A stretch of DNA of 64,000 nucleotides from Echinococcus granulosus. Lineage: Eukaryota > Platyhelminthes > Cestoda > Cyclophyllidea > Taeniidae. The stretch spans positions 1,143,845 to 1,207,844 of the forward strand of contig NW_020170394.1 of the NCBI RefSeq assembly GCF_000524195.1, read 5' to 3'. Numbering within the stretch: the stretch's first letter is position 1; every line of letters begins with the position of its first letter. The notes under the pieces are model-generated. The model was not told the DNA's origin. It worked only from the letters and a program-made list of their open reading frames with translations, and did not search any database. The translations under genes were made by a program, and so were the position numbers. Of the stretch, positions 12,901-25,463 are shown piece after piece.

Positions 12901-15004
12901 AGCACGAATCCACAGGCCCTTCTGTCAAATTTCGTTGGCAAATTGAGCACTTCAATTCATTCCCCAGTTAGTGGAGGTCTAACTGCGCTCTTAGTGAGTT
13001 GCTTCGAATGTTCACTTATGATTTTTAAAGAGGATTTTTCTCGTGCCTTTAACTGAACAACTAGTCTATCCCCTGAGAACAGGTCCCTTTAAATACAATT
13101 AAACAAATAGTCATTGTTTTTGCAAGTTCACCTCAATTTGAATGTTAGTTTATAAGTCGCAATCTTTAAGTTTCATCTTTTTCAAAGCCTTTACATATGA
13201 TTACTTGTTTTAAGCTAATCTCTTCCGAAATAAATTAACCTATATGGTGAACGATCAACTAATTTTATCCACTCTTTCGCTATTACACTGATACACAGTG
13301 AATATGTAATGATCCCATTCGTTTTCAATTCCTCTATGCAGACCAGCGTAAACCTTGTGGATGATTCAGCAGATGAGCGACAGTCAGAGCAGCTTTCAGA
13401 TGCCATTTTTCAACTTCTCCAAGTTCAAGCTGAAGGTCTCACCCTTTGTCGTAATTTCGAAGCCTCCTCTGAAGCGGGTGGGCCGATATCAAATCTACTT
13501 CCTACTATGTTGGAGCAGTTTCGCTCTCTCATACACGAAATGAGCATGAAGTTTGGAATCAGCGTCTTCCAATTGCAGGAACAAATGCAGTTTGGAAGTT
13601 CGGAACGCACTCTCCTGACGAGTGGCGCTGCGCATACTAAGTTTGTTGTGCCGCTCTTCGACCACAGTTTCGATATTTATAAGCTTTAACTACTCAATAT
13701 ACTCTTACTGGTTTGCACTGAAAGGTAAATACTTAAATGTTTGGTAAAAAAATGCACTCCTAGTGCATTGTGTTCCGAGATCTTGCTTCCATAAACGCCT
13801 GCAATGTCTGGCCTTCGATAATGATATCACTTTAATAGGTCAAACCATGCTTCGATGTGATTGCGAATTTTGAAGTGTGCTTGGCGCTTCGGCTTAACTA
13901 TAACTTTATCCTCAAGTTCATATTTGAATTAGATACCAATTTTCATTTTCACGCCATTTCATGACATTATTTTTTGCTCTGAATTTGCTCATTCGCAAAT
14001 TGTCTTTACTTCTGCTTCTAGTCCCTATCGAGCTGGCAGAGTCTATCGAAGGGCGCCGGACATTCCCAATTCGTCTCAATCGATTCGAGCGCGTACAAGT
14101 TTTCAGCGGGTCAAGGAGAGGCTTATTTTGCTCGTGCTTTTTGTTGCATGTCATTACGTAACATTGGCCTGTGGACTCGATTCGTGTTCAGTGTTTTTGA
14201 GGTCTAGGGACAAGTCAGTCTCAAAGAGAAACCGGAAAGCTATTCATTTTAGGCTACAGTGTTTGTGCGATTAATAGTGTAACTCAAGTGTTCTTTTGAT
14301 CTCTATAGCACTAAATACATTTAATGAGTTCGTGAATTTGCTTTTTTATTTCTTTACTTAGGAAACTCCCTTGATATGATTTTGAAAATTGTCATGGTTT
14401 GTTTTTCACTTTCATACAATTGGATAGCCGTTTGCAGATGCTAATTTATCTGCATATCAAAATTGAAGAAATGGGTTCGCCCATTCAATACGTATGCGAG
14501 AGTGTGCTGGTAGTTATTTTTGAACTCCATATAAACTGTCTGCTTTTAGGACCTGAACTTCCTGGATGACAACTGTTTGGGTGAGTTTCCTCCAACGCAG
14601 CCTTGTTCGATCCTATTTCTGACTTAGATTTGTAATCAAAAGATATTATTGAGGATTAAAAAAAACAGTCAACCAATCAAAAGGCATCAATAGTGTTCCA
14701 CTTTTTGCATCAATGGGCAGACTCCCCTTTGAGTCCTCCATCGGAGGAGCCGAGGAAGACCTATGCCACCTCCTTGCTGCCACAGACACCGCCACCTCTA
14801 CCGGAGCGGCCTTCCGACCTTTCCTCACTCCACGACATCGCGGGTGAAGAGGCCTCGCGCTTCCCCCACATCGACTCCCGACGCCCGCCTTGCTCTTTGC
14901 TCCCCGAACCTGATCGTGCTGCTGGCGCCGTCTCCTCTCCCTCCGATGCTGCTCCGCCTCCCTTGCCCAAAAAACCTCCCAAGCCGCCACCACGGAGTAA
15001 GTGA
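929..15004 (+). CDS. DOCK-family guanine nucleotide exchange factor (dedicator of cytokinesis), 5'-truncated
   Basis: Rho/Rac or Rap exchange factor acting at the plasma membrane and cytoskeleton. Exons read: 929-1029, 1857-2144, 2420-2440, 4722-4868, 5530-5886, 6295-6432, 7066-7311, 7867-8214, 8382-8602, 8808-9199, 9350-9424, 9755-10131, 10465-10596, 11335-11550, 11695-12050, 12231-12294, 12491-12592, 12814-12993, 13342-13640, 14022-14109, 14550-14580, 14721-15004. All phases join, giving 1486 visible residues. The first exon (DKVLGVAFLPL...LFIHK) is the end of the DHR-1/C2 domain. Exons to 10131 form the helical middle, with a match at ELRKICVKMLVDM. Exons 10465-13640 form DHR-2, with KRKDMTIRYLFKLEELH and LKEALLLDALKYLKAGGDWKRAI. 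The tail is proline-rich and ends in PPPLPKKPPKPPPRSK, a Crk SH3-type ligand as in DOCK1/3/4. The N-terminal SH3 region lies outside the window. Family is certain; subfamily A versus B is not. Weakest joins: the donors at 2144, 13640 and 14109. Confidence 0.9.
2420..2440 (+). other. 21-nt micro-exon of the DOCK gene
   Basis: Flanked by a tag acceptor ending at 2419 and a gtgagc donor at 2441. It encodes VQILLLK in phase 0. The residues align with the LLGLLK segment that follows the DHR-1 domain in animal DOCK proteins, and they join in frame to the exon at 4722. Confidence 0.7.
4869..5529 (+). other. GC-AG intron in the DOCK gene
   Basis: The donor reads AAG followed by GCAAGT, the classic consensus for the minor GC donor. 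No GT donor keeps the frame at the family-expected boundary (…SELKK joined to FRIQLIDCLL…). The acceptor is cattttag ending at 5529. Both flanking exons are phase 0. Confidence 0.75.
14550..14580 (+). other. 31-nt micro-exon of the DOCK gene
   Basis: Acceptor cttttag ends at 14549 and donor gtgagt starts at 14581. It encodes DLNFLDDNCL plus one base. Its phase joins exactly to the proline-rich last exon at 14721 (…NCL-DSPLSPPSEEP…). Only phase 0 is open across it. Confidence 0.65.
14951..14996 (+). other. Coding segment for a Crk-type SH3-binding motif at the DOCK C-terminus
   Basis: Encodes APPPLPKKPPKPPPR. PxLPxK is the known ligand consensus of the Crk N-terminal SH3 domain, and vertebrate DOCK1/3/4 carry such motifs in their tails. 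A second proline motif, PPPLPERP, lies upstream at about 14788-14811. Confidence 0.7.
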
Positions 15005-17088
15005 ACGCTAGTCCCTCTAATGTATACTTGTGGTTTTCGCTTCTTATCTCCTCCACGTAGCAAGGTTTCACACAAGATACCCTTCAACTCTTTTTTCCAA
15101 TTGGGTCCTGGAAAGCACACCCAGAGAACAATATTTACGATCTGTTTAATCAACTTAATATGCGAGGTGCATGAATGCTTAATCACATATTTTATTGCCT
15201 TTGAAATTCCGATTTTAATTAAGAAAAAATTTCCGTTTTTACGTTTGGCTTTTGTGCGCCGGATTCGGTTAAACCCATCGGAGTCGGTTCGCCTCGCTAA
15301 GTGTCTACCTTCTCTCTCCAGTGTTCTGCATGGGTTTGATTCGATTTGTCATCATGTTTTGTAGGGTTTATCGGGGGTTTTGGATACGCTCCTCTCGGTG
15401 TCAGATGAGTTGCAAAATGGGTAGGAACTCTTTGGGGGGACCTGTGACTAAACCAATTCAGCGGACCCTCCGGTCTTGCAAACTAAACTAGTACAGTTGA
15501 ATCATCAATTTTTCATTTATTTCAGCGTCCGTATATCCGGTCACCTAGATTCCAAGCGCCGGTTTTTGTCGCATACCTATCCAACGGCATCCGTCGGCAT
15601 TGCAATCCATCCTTATTTTGCTGCAATATACCAACAACCAGTGCCTTTTTACCTATTTCACCGCCCCTAATTTCTACCTTAGATCCCTCTCACCAAACTA
15701 TTTCTAATCTATTTCTTCAGTTCAAGGTCTTTTATTGTGTAAAATTTACCAAAAATTTCCCCTGGGAATCCTCCTGCAATTTTGATTTTGCAGCTATTAT
15801 TCCCCTTTTTGTGAATGGATTGATGTATGATCTACAATTGTGCATTCTTTTATCTGTGGCAACGACCTTAATACGAAGTCTAAAGCGCCTAGTGCCACCT
15901 TCTGTGTCCACTAGCACTGAATCCGGCAAACGCCTGTTGTGATTGCTTGAGTTCTGTTCATCACATTTGAAGACTCAGCTGTCATACTCTTATTACTGAG
16001 TAGGGTCTGCAAGGTCAAAGTACGACCATACAAATGGGGGCTTTCATGCTTCTTTATTCGCGTACTAATACGAAGACAGACGTTCTTGATTTCCCCATGG
16101 CGCAGATTAGCTGGTGTTAAACACCCGATCGTCAATAAATTTCTGTTAAAGGTTAGATGTAGGCCGTGTGAATTACACACCAACGCTTAATGACGCTCTC
16201 ATCTGCGTAGATATCAAGAATAGGAGCTCATTTATTCTTGATCTTAGTTCCGCTTTAGCAAAATTTCCAGACGCAGGTGACCTACGTTGACGTCACCCAA
16301 CCAACCTTAGGTTACTCAGTGTTGCGATATGAAGGTCAGCAGTCTGGATAAAACACCAGGGCACACCACCCACACTAGACATATAGTGGTCCTATGGGTT
16401 CCGTTCGGTACTAGGGCCTGTTTTGAGCGTTCAGCACATCTTTACAACCACCTTAGGCTACTGTTTAACTTATGCCTATTCAATTACTTTTCCCGGCTAC
16501 CGAAAGAATAACCTCTTTTCAAATGTAGGTGCGAGTTCTCTCATCTAATACCTTGAGTTTATCAAAGGAGCTGTAAACCAAGAACCTCACCACTCGTTAG
16601 GCGATTTCGGAGACATGCAGTACGCATTCACCCCATCATATAAGGTTTTAACTATTCTTACTATGCGATCACTTGACATCGTATATTTGGAACCAACAAT
16701 ACTCATCAGATGTAGACTGAAGCTGCAACACGTCCTCCCACATCAGAGGCCTATGGCCATCGCTATACTTTGACAAAATATGAAATCCAAAATATAGCTA
16801 ACGTTGTGATTCACGAATTATGTAGTTTACCATGGCGTCTAATAGGATCGGGCGGCATACCTTCACATAATAAATAAAACTGGGTAGTGGACGGGGGTTT
16901 CGATTCAGGCAGCTAATTTTGATATTACTCAAAACAACAGTAATCCCCATGTAATGGTATGACGATAGGATGCTATGCAAAGTCACTCAGTGCAATATTT
17001 CGGCAAAATAGGAGCAAACCAAAATAGTAGATTTAGAAAGGACGTCAATGTGGCACTAGTTGGCTAGATTATTAACAGAGTGAACCAT
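15005..17088. other. Convergent intergenic region DOCK / PIGV
   Basis: Lies between two tail-to-tail genes. A possible alternative last DOCK exon is at 15365-15408 (see findings). Otherwise I see AT-rich DNA with short frames and no recognisable gene, RNA or repeat. Confidence 0.5.
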
Positions 17089-18901
17089 TCAGGTCCAAGG
17101 AAGAAAGTTTGAGTGCATGAGGCAGCCAATGACAATATAAGAGTAAAAGTAATACAGTAGCGTCCGCTGGGATGACCAAGGGGGATAACTCAGCGGATTG
17201 ACAAGGCGGAACAAGCCTATCAGCTGGCGAGGCATCGAGCTCTCCATGGTTTTTGCCTTGCGTAGATGCGACCTCCCGAAGATATTATCTTGTTCATTCA
17301 ATAACACAGAGGCGCAATACCAGTACAACACTGGGCATGACGAAAAGAGCATTCGCGTGAGAACCTAAATAAAAGTACTTTTACCCACCAATAGGAATTC
17401 TGAAAATATCGCAAATGACAGAAACATCGCCATAATTCTATTTACTATGGGGGCAGGAGACATCACTCATCAAAATAAGATCCACTTCAAACTAATCAAA
17501 TAGGCAAATGGTACGAAATCTCGCAGTACCATCAACAAGCACACGATCTCTAAACCGTGTGATTTGGCTTTGAATGAAGGTGCAATAAAAGTGCGTTTCA
17601 AAGAGGAAGACAACTAACCTGAATGTGGACATTAATAATGCCGTACATGGAAAGAAAGAGAGCATGATAAATATGCGGAACCAGAAGCTGATGCTTTCTG
17701 CTATCCTCAAGTAGTCCAAAGGAGAAGATTGTCTTTGGGGTCTTTCGACCAAATAAGCTAACTATCTTGAAAATTAGGAAGAGCACTGGCAGAGCTAGAA
17801 GAAAATTTGGCAACTGTCTCCACCGGTAATAACTGAAGGCACCAACGTCCCAAAATTTTTTTTGGAGTAGCATGTACGAAGACCAAGGTACACCAGCGCA
17901 CCAAACAGGTTGAAATGATGAATTGATTGAATATGGAGTAAGAACTCCAAGCTCATTAGCAAACTCCTCCAATTCCGGACCCGGTTTCTTCGGCAGCATA
18001 AAAGATAATGAGGCGGGTTTGGGCAAGGTGGAACAATAGAGGAACCCAGCGTAGTATTGGTATATCAAGTACGGGGAGCTCATGCAAAGAAATATCGCTA
18101 AAAGCGCCAGAAAACGATGGAACACAGCCATTGTTGCTGCGGAAACTGGTAGAGGTGAATGTTTGGCAGAACCACGACGACCTTTCCCGTACAGAGACCT
18201 CAACTTGTTTACAAGTAGGATAAATTGGAAGAAACAAGGGAATCCACAGTTCACTAATCCATTGCTACGACAGAAAACGGTCATGGAAAGGATTAGGCAT
18301 CCAGTCACATATTTACATTCATAGGTCCAGATGAGAGCTGATAAGAATAGAAAACTGTACAGGGCTTCGGAGTAAAGTGTGGTGAAGAAAACCGAGGCGG
18401 GATTAATCGCAAAGAGAAGGGCAGAAACAACAGACAAGGAGTCACTCATCAACAAGAGCTTGGAAAGACGATACATTTGGACGGTACACAGCAAATTGCA
18501 AAAAAAACTCAAAACGACTCCAACAAGAATGGAGTGCGTCCAGAAACTCCATAAGGGCAAGAGGGTGTACGTTAATGAGGAAATAAGTCTCAGGAATATG
18601 GGAAAAAGAGGAAAAAATGCGAGAGTGTTTTCAAGGAGGTAACCATTTACAGCTATAAAGTGGAAATAGATCGCATCCCATTTGTGAAACCCATCCAAAG
18701 TATACCGAAGCAAACAATCAATCTTGGACGTACAAGAAACTTCCGGTGGTTCAAATGCGTCAGCTCTGTAATTTGGGAGAAGGCTTGAAAGAATCTACAA
18801 GTTACAACTCATTAGAATAGCCGGATTCTTACTAAGAGAATTATAACCAACAACTTAACGATGGCCGCAAAAGCAATAAGGTTCTTGCATTCACTCTTCA
18901 T
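17089..18901 (-). CDS. PIGV: GPI mannosyltransferase 2 (PIG-V)
   Basis: ER multi-pass enzyme that adds the second mannose to the GPI-anchor precursor. Minus-strand exons: 18901-18833, 18794-17619 and 17364-17089, all joined in phase 0, giving 506 aa against about 493 in human. Family hallmarks read directly: ADAFEPP near residue 34, KWDAIYFHFIA at 61-71, ENTLAFFPLFP, NPASVFFTTLYSEALYSFLF, CRSNGLVN, QLPNFLLALPVLF, the exon-junction segment HIQ-VLTRMLFSSCPVLYW, and the C-terminal HSNFLPWT seen also in human PIGV. The start ATG at 18901 is placed by the 23-residue first exon (MKSECKNLIAFAAIVKLLV…), which matches the family N-terminal helix. The first intron is only 38 nt, the second 254 nt. It shares an upstream region with the divergent adiponectin-receptor gene. 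Identification is firm. Confidence 0.93.
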
Positions 18902-18926
18902 CACATAACACCAAGCTCAGAAAAAG

Positions 18927-20311
18927 CTGAAACAAGATTGCGGATGAACCCTTGAATTCACTGAATTTTTATAAAAGAAAGATGATAACCGTTTTTGAAT
19001 TCAGCCTGCAAAAGCTAAAAGGGCACGCCGCACCAAAACAGTGAAATTAATGAGCTTTAAGCAAAACCACAGAGGCTAAGGCAGTACACTAGGCCTGAGC
19101 AGTCTTGAAAAAGCACAATTAACATACCACATTTTCTCAATTTAGTTAGAAAAGGTGACGAAGTCCATTAAAACCAGTGTTAGTGGTAACCCATTGTGAG
19201 AATTTCAATAAGGTTATGAGAACTTCTTTGCAGATCCCTCTAGACAAATATGCTAATTTACACTACTTTTTTGCACGGACTAAGAAAAACTTAAAATCAC
19301 CTCAACGTAGCTTGACATCTGCTTACTTTTGGGACTGTTTTACAAATCAGAATCTTTTCTCGTTACAAAATAATCCAGCAGTCCTTCTTTTGACGTGATT
19401 TTTTCAAACTCTACCTAAAGCTAAGAAGCTTGTTTTAATCAACAAGCAATTAACAAAAATGTCTAAAATTATCTTCTGATATTCAAAGCAAGTAATTTTT
19501 GGCACCGCAAAATAGCAATAAATAACAAGGTTTTGCCATCTTGTTTTTTTGCTATTGCACACCTTTGCAATTTCAACGCGCTTTGCTTATAATGATCGAT
19601 AGTCGAGAGGGGCATTCAAGTTTTCTTGCTTTTCTGCGCTTTTTACTAGTGCTTGCTACCCTAGGTATTTCATCCCGCTTAATTGATTTGCCAAATTACA
19701 CAGTGTCCATCAGTTTTTATTTATGTACTTTGGTCTTGCTATTGGTACACTTATTTTTCACTTAGAAGTTGGTCTAGTCCCTTTTTATTCTGTTGACCTT
19801 CTGTGACGTCAGTAAGTTCCCGTTGGATGTAGACCAATGACATTTGGTGCTTTACTCGGCTCCGGCAATCTACTGCTTTTGTTGTTTCGGGTTTGCTATT
19901 GCTCAGTTACATTTTACTGTATTACTACGTTGGACCCCATTTTTCGTACTTTGTTGGGGGTATATCTTACTCAGGCCTTGCATGGCTCTTCCTACTTATT
20001 TTTTTTTGCACTTGAGTGTTTTTTTTCGAGGGATTTCTTGTCTTTCCTTATCTTCATTGTTTTCCATTTGCGAATTCTTTGTTAGAATTTCAGCGTTACG
20101 TCCTAAGTGTTCATAATTTTGACTGGTGAAGAAAAGCAATGTTTCAACCTGTTGCATTTTAATTATTATTTGGTCATGTAGATTGAACTGAAGAAAATGC
20201 CAGTGAGTGTTTTATGATTGTTGCTTATTCCTAGGCTCAGGCGTTGTCATAGTAATGGTTTTTACCAAAACGAATTGTGCTTATTTCTTGTAGCACTTGC
20301 ACACTTTCCAG
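18927..20311. promoter_or_regulatory. Divergent intergenic/promoter region PIGV / adiponectin receptor
   Basis: About 1.4 kb separates two head-to-head genes, so it should hold both promoters. The middle (19540-20110) is strikingly T-rich on the plus strand. I see no clear TATA box and no gene. Promoter function is inferred from position only. Confidence 0.4.
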
Positions 20312-20340
20312 GACCTGTCTCTGTAATATCTCCCATTGCG

Positions 20341-23300
20341 ATGTCAGAGTCTACGGGTGATTTCGATGAAGTAGGTGTCTGCTCGCTTATTCCTTATTTT
20401 CTCGGTGGGATTTATTCTATCTATAATGACCTGCTTTTTTGGCCAGGCTTCTTTTCTCATCTCTCAAATTTCTAATTGCATTCGTGCTTGAATAGTTGCT
20501 TATTATTAATCTGTTCTACCCTTGCATTTTGTGCTTGCAATCTTGGTTGTTTGGCTATCTCTGTGAGGAATTGATGCTTTTTAATGCCTTAATAGCAAGT
20601 TAAAATTTTATTCTAGTTAGCATCCAAACAATCGTTATCCTGAATTCCATATTTTCATTAATCAGTCGTCTGGTAGAATTGATTCTTAGAGTACTTTGCT
20701 CTTGTGCTCATGTGTTTCACACGCGCCTAACAGTAGCAATAATATCACGCTATTTGTCGTTCCAGGTGATTTTTCAGCCCGTATGCTTAAGTTGTTGTGA
20801 TAATCTTTGAAAACGATAAAACTATTAGCCCAACTTACAGAAGGCACTCGTGGCCTGAGCATATCCACACTTTAATTACGTCTGAGCACTGTCTCTCTTG
20901 GGTCATTCTAGGTGTCTTGTTTTGAGCTGCGTCGGCGGAGAAAGCATATCCGCACTCGTTCTGTCGGTGTGGGTCTGGAAAACGCCAAAAACTTACCTCA
21001 CCCCATTATCTCATCCAAAGTAACTCCTCCGCCTCCCGCTGCCGCGGAGACTCTGTTCAACCACCGCCGTTCAGCTAGTTATAGTGGAACCGGGGAAAAT
21101 CTCTTTGAGAACGCAACGCGAGCGGTGGAGCAGGCGGAGGAGTTCATGATGCAGCTGTGGGAGCGCGTCGGATGGCGTGTCGTACACTATTCGCACCTGC
21201 CTGAATGGCTGCGCGACAACGACTACCTTCACTGGGGGCATCGACCGCAGCTCACCTCTTTTGAGCAGTGCTTTCGCTCCATTTTTCGAATACACACCGA
21301 GACGGGTAACATTTGGACCCACCTTATTGGTTCGTCCTCGTTTATTTTTGCGGACGTCGATGACACTGATTGAATTCTAAATTTTTTCACTCTTTGTATG
21401 CGTGAGATATCATCGGGCTTATTTATTTTGTGTGTTTTCACAATGACTGGAAAGACGTGTTAAATATGCATGCAGTTAAATTTATCATGTAAGCAGTTTG
21501 CCGGAGTTTCCTCCTTTGGGTTATGTTGGTCTTTTGGTTTTCTGGTTTTCTTTGTAAATTTATCTGATAGTTTTCCTGGAGATATCTTCGTAGATGCTAG
21601 TCAATCACATTTATGATGAGTGCTTGTCTCCAAAATCTTATGCGCAGTAGTTTAAGCAGCGGCCACTTCGCAGTCTACTGCGATAGTGTGATCTGACATT
21701 ATAAATTATTCGGCTTTTAGCAAGTTCCATGAGTGATTTTCAGATATTGTATCAATATTTATCGCTCAAATTACTTGTCAGAGCCTAAATGCTGACCTAT
21801 TTGTTATTCTAGGTTGTTTGTGCTTCCTCGTCCTGTGTATTTCTTTTCTTGTGCACCCTGGTCTGGATTTGCCTTGGGATGAGACCCTCGTAATTACATT
21901 TTTCTTCGTCAGCGCCATTCTCGCACTAGGCTTCTCCTGGACCTTCCACACTGTCTACTGTTATTCCGAACCTGTGGGTCGTCTCTTCAGCAAGTAAGTA
22001 TTCACAACGTCCTTAGTTGATATCATCACCCTCTTTTGACTCCACCTACCCATGCTTATATACATAACTCATAAGATCACTGCACTTTGTATTTTGTTGT
22101 CTTCAGCCTCGTAAAACCTTAAGGCGTGCGGAAATCCAAGTTGAGTCCAGCTCAAAACCTTGAAATTTTCTTCGTACATGATTGCCCTAGTCTTAATTAT
22201 CCCATTATTCGACCCAGAGTCTGTTATTCTACTCACGTCGATTTACTAAGCGTTGAAACTACGCTAAATCCTAGTAGTGGTGACCAATTGTATGAAGTGC
22301 CATTTTAGGTTGCATCTATGCATACCCTCATGGTCCACTATAAGCAAGCCCTTTATTGATATGTTTACGTCTTAGGCTGTTGACCCCATTCGTACTTTAG
22401 ACTTACGACTTGCTTCATAAATTGCTTTATCTACATTAGACCGTAGGCTTCCTTAAGGATACTTTCCTCATATCGATCTAATTCTGACCGAATCTGGTGC
22501 GTCATTTCTACGTTTGTATTTCATTGCTCAAATTTCGAGTTGGTAGTGATTAGATTTCAGGATAGTTGATAAATCAAGTGGGGCAGATAACAACGTCTTC
22601 AAATTTCCCTATCCAGATGTTAGTGGATATACTTTAGTAACGAGAATTGATACGGTTGTGTCTAGTCCTACTAAGTTATCCCTTATTGTCCACTTTTTAG
22701 ATTGGATTATATGGGCATCGCTTTATTGATAATCGGATCGTTTGTGCCATGGATACATTACTCATTCTATTGTCATGTCCCCTCCAAAATCGTTTACCTA
22801 AGTGGGATCATCATTTTGGGCGTAATTTGCATGGTAATTAGTAGCCAAGATCGCTTTTGTACGCCGAAATACCGCAGCGTCCGTGCAGGTTGGTACCAAG
22901 ATTCATTTAATTGAGCCTAGATTTGATACAGTCGTTGCAAGAGTTTCTAGATAGAACAATCACTAAAATACTGTACTTGTCGGCTCTGGGAGCCTTTACC
23001 TTTATCGTAGTTTTATTTATGTTCTCCATTTCTAGGGTTGTTCCTTAGCCTCGGTCTTTCGGCGGTCGTGCCATTTGTACACTATGTATTCCTGGAGGGA
23101 TTCTGGAACACCATGAACTCCTCTGGTGTGGGCTGGCTGGTTCTCATGGCCTTCCTCTATATTACCGGTGCTCTGATCTACGCCTTTCGCATTCCTGAGT
23201 GTCTCTATCCTGGAAAGTTTGACATTTGGGTAAGTAGGACCTCAGTAAATCAATATGTCCAGCTATTGTTCTTTGGCGGATCTTTTGTCGACTTAAAATG

Positions 23301-23556
23301 TGCTTGGCATCAGATTGTGTGTTTCTTTTTTACGATTTCTCACACTCTATTAGGTCTTTTTTACAACCAATATCGCTTTTCAATTACGTGTCCTTTCAAG
23401 CCACTTTTGTGGATGCTTTGGTTTTCGACCTTTTAGTTCCAAAGTCACCAGATCTTCCACGTCTTCGTAGTTTTGGCTGCACTGGTCCACCTGAATAGCA
23501 TTCTGGAGATTGCAGAGTATCGTCATTCGAGGCGTGAATGCTATACTCGTCCGTAG
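20341..23556 (+). CDS. Adiponectin receptor / PAQR-family seven-pass receptor
   Basis: Seven-helix membrane protein of the AdipoR group; the vertebrate homologues bind adiponectin and have ceramidase activity. Exons: 20341-20370, 20912-21329, 21813-21993, 22701-22888, 23036-23229, 23437-23556. Phases all agree, giving 376 aa against 375 for human AdipoR1. A cytosolic N-terminal domain precedes the block WLRDNDYLHWGHRP…FRSIFRIHTETGNIWTH. The zinc ligands are kept: H195 in FSWTFHTVYC, and H341 and H345 in SHQIFH, with D212 in KLDYMGIALL. All four sit four residues later than in human AdipoR1. The start is the only ATG giving an open first exon (MSESTGDFDE) with a good gtaggt donor, and it lies 29 nt after an acceptor-like site. 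No endogenous ligand can be inferred. It could be labelled AdipoR1 or AdipoR2 equally well. Confidence 0.95.
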
Positions 23557-25439
23557 ATTCGCAAGCATTCCATTCTTCACTTCACATAATTTACGTTATT
23601 AAAATAACTTTTTTGTACTCAAGGTGAACGGTATTTAATAATATTTGCTTATATAAACAAGGTTCTCTATTATCATGCTTCGTTCATTGAGTGGGTTGGA
23701 TGTCGTTCTCAGCTGTGGTGGACAAGACTATGAATAGTGGAAAATATTAACTTCATTTCATCGAGGTTATTTACTGGTGAGAAATCACCCTGCTCGAGGG
23801 CAAATTATGAATGGTACTCTGGCCTGACTGAAGATGACCCATTTATCGTTTCTGGGACTAAAAGTCCACCTTAAAGACCCAAAGTATTTTCTCTGAGTTT
23901 TATCTCTCTACAGTGCTAGGTGGGGCTTCATCGGCGCGGACCTTGTGGCTATTAGTACGCGGTATACCTGTTTTTGACCCTAAGGTAGTTGATCTCCAAA
24001 GATGAATCCTGTTATGTTTGTAGAGCGGAAATACACAATCAGCTATGCATAGCAAGTAGACTACAATAGTGAGTTCGTACGTTATCAATCACATGTCATG
24101 ATTTCCACAATATTGAACTCCAACAGACCTCCGAGGAGGATTTTGAAGGTGCGGAAAGGTCTGCTGAGATGCAGGCAGAATACTGACCATTGCAACAGCC
24201 ACATTGAGGAAGCACAGCGGTGAGGCCTCAGAGAGGACCGGTACCTGCACCATGGCAATCCAATAAAGGCTTTACATTTTGCAGTCCCGGTTGTTCCCGA
24301 GGATACAAATTGAAAGTAGTCGCTGACACCCTATCCATGGGTAAAATGACTTCTCAGTTGTTTAGGGTATTTTTCAATACGTCTTCGATCACCCGGATGC
24401 CTAATTCTCCACATATCGCACTCTTTCAACGGCATGACCTCTGGACCACACCAGTAGTCTCCTAACCCCTCTTCAGATTAGTAATATAGTTTCTTCCATA
24501 ATACTGTGACTTCGTAGGACCTCAGAGAAGACTCGGGGAGCTACAATACTTCTGCTCCACCCTATGGGCTTTGAGGTATCCCAACAGTCTACCAACTATT
24601 CTGTACTTTAGTAATATTTTTCTTTCCTAATGCGTTGGCTTATTTCAGCTTCAGCAAAGACTCAAGATGCCAAAAGCGTGCTCAGGAAACTCTTCCGGAT
24701 TAATAACCCAAAACACGATTTCTATCGCCGTAGAACCCCTAGGATTCCCCAGCCTACTGGCATGACCCGGTTGCCAGCTTATCTGGAGGAGGTACAATGG
24801 TAGAGCACCTAAGTGACTCCCTTACCAAAACCGATAGTTAAACACATAACCAACGTTTCACATGACTCTTAAAAGCAACGACTAAAATCAAGTGAGAAAA
24901 TGTAGAATTTTGGAGTACACCCGGTTAAGGCGAAGAAAACACACGTACTTGCGATAGTTAGCAATGCTATGACAAAATAATGGTAGATATTTACGTAACT
25001 AGTTTTATTGTGGGAGAAAATAGCCATCTCGGTGCACTGGAGATGTCAAGAGAATGCTTGTATTGACTCACACTGACAATAGAAGTGGCGAATATTTGGT
25101 GACTAAAGGAGGCGAGTTGGTTACGGTCGCTGCCCCCGATAATTATTTGTTAATCTTCATGTTGATTACTTTAGTTAAAAAGCAGTGGATCTGTCCTCTG
25201 ACAAATATGAATATGATATTTCCAAAGTTATCATTAAAAGTGCGTAAGACTTGTTAGTCAAATGCGTGATGGGTATCACCATGATGGATTTTTAATTTAT
25301 TCCGAACTGAAGTTATGCATTCACGCCTGCTTTGTCACCTAACCAAAACTTTTTAAGGAATTATATGTTGATAATAATAAAACCATTTAGTCACGTTATG
25401 TAAACCAATCAGTTCGGAGGTCATTCTGTTGGATCTCAG
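23557..25439. other. Intergenic region between adiponectin receptor and ZMPSTE24
   Basis: No gene recognised. Two GC-richer patches near 24120-24330 and 24510-24800 have short open frames without family resemblance. They share a loose ACCTCAGAGA-type segment, at about 24225 and 24520, which might be remains of a repeat. Confidence 0.35.
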
Positions 25440-25463
25440 GTTGGTTCCATTAATTATCGCGAT

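Noticed and set aside
14646..15186. Two long minus-strand open frames over the DOCK proline-rich exon
   Set aside because: They mirror a GC-rich, proline-coding exon on the plus strand. Arg/Gly/Glu-rich shadows of proline codons are expected, and no start context or splice sites support them.
18008..18642. Plus-strand frames across the PIGV exon
   Set aside because: They are antisense shadows of a well-supported conserved coding exon.
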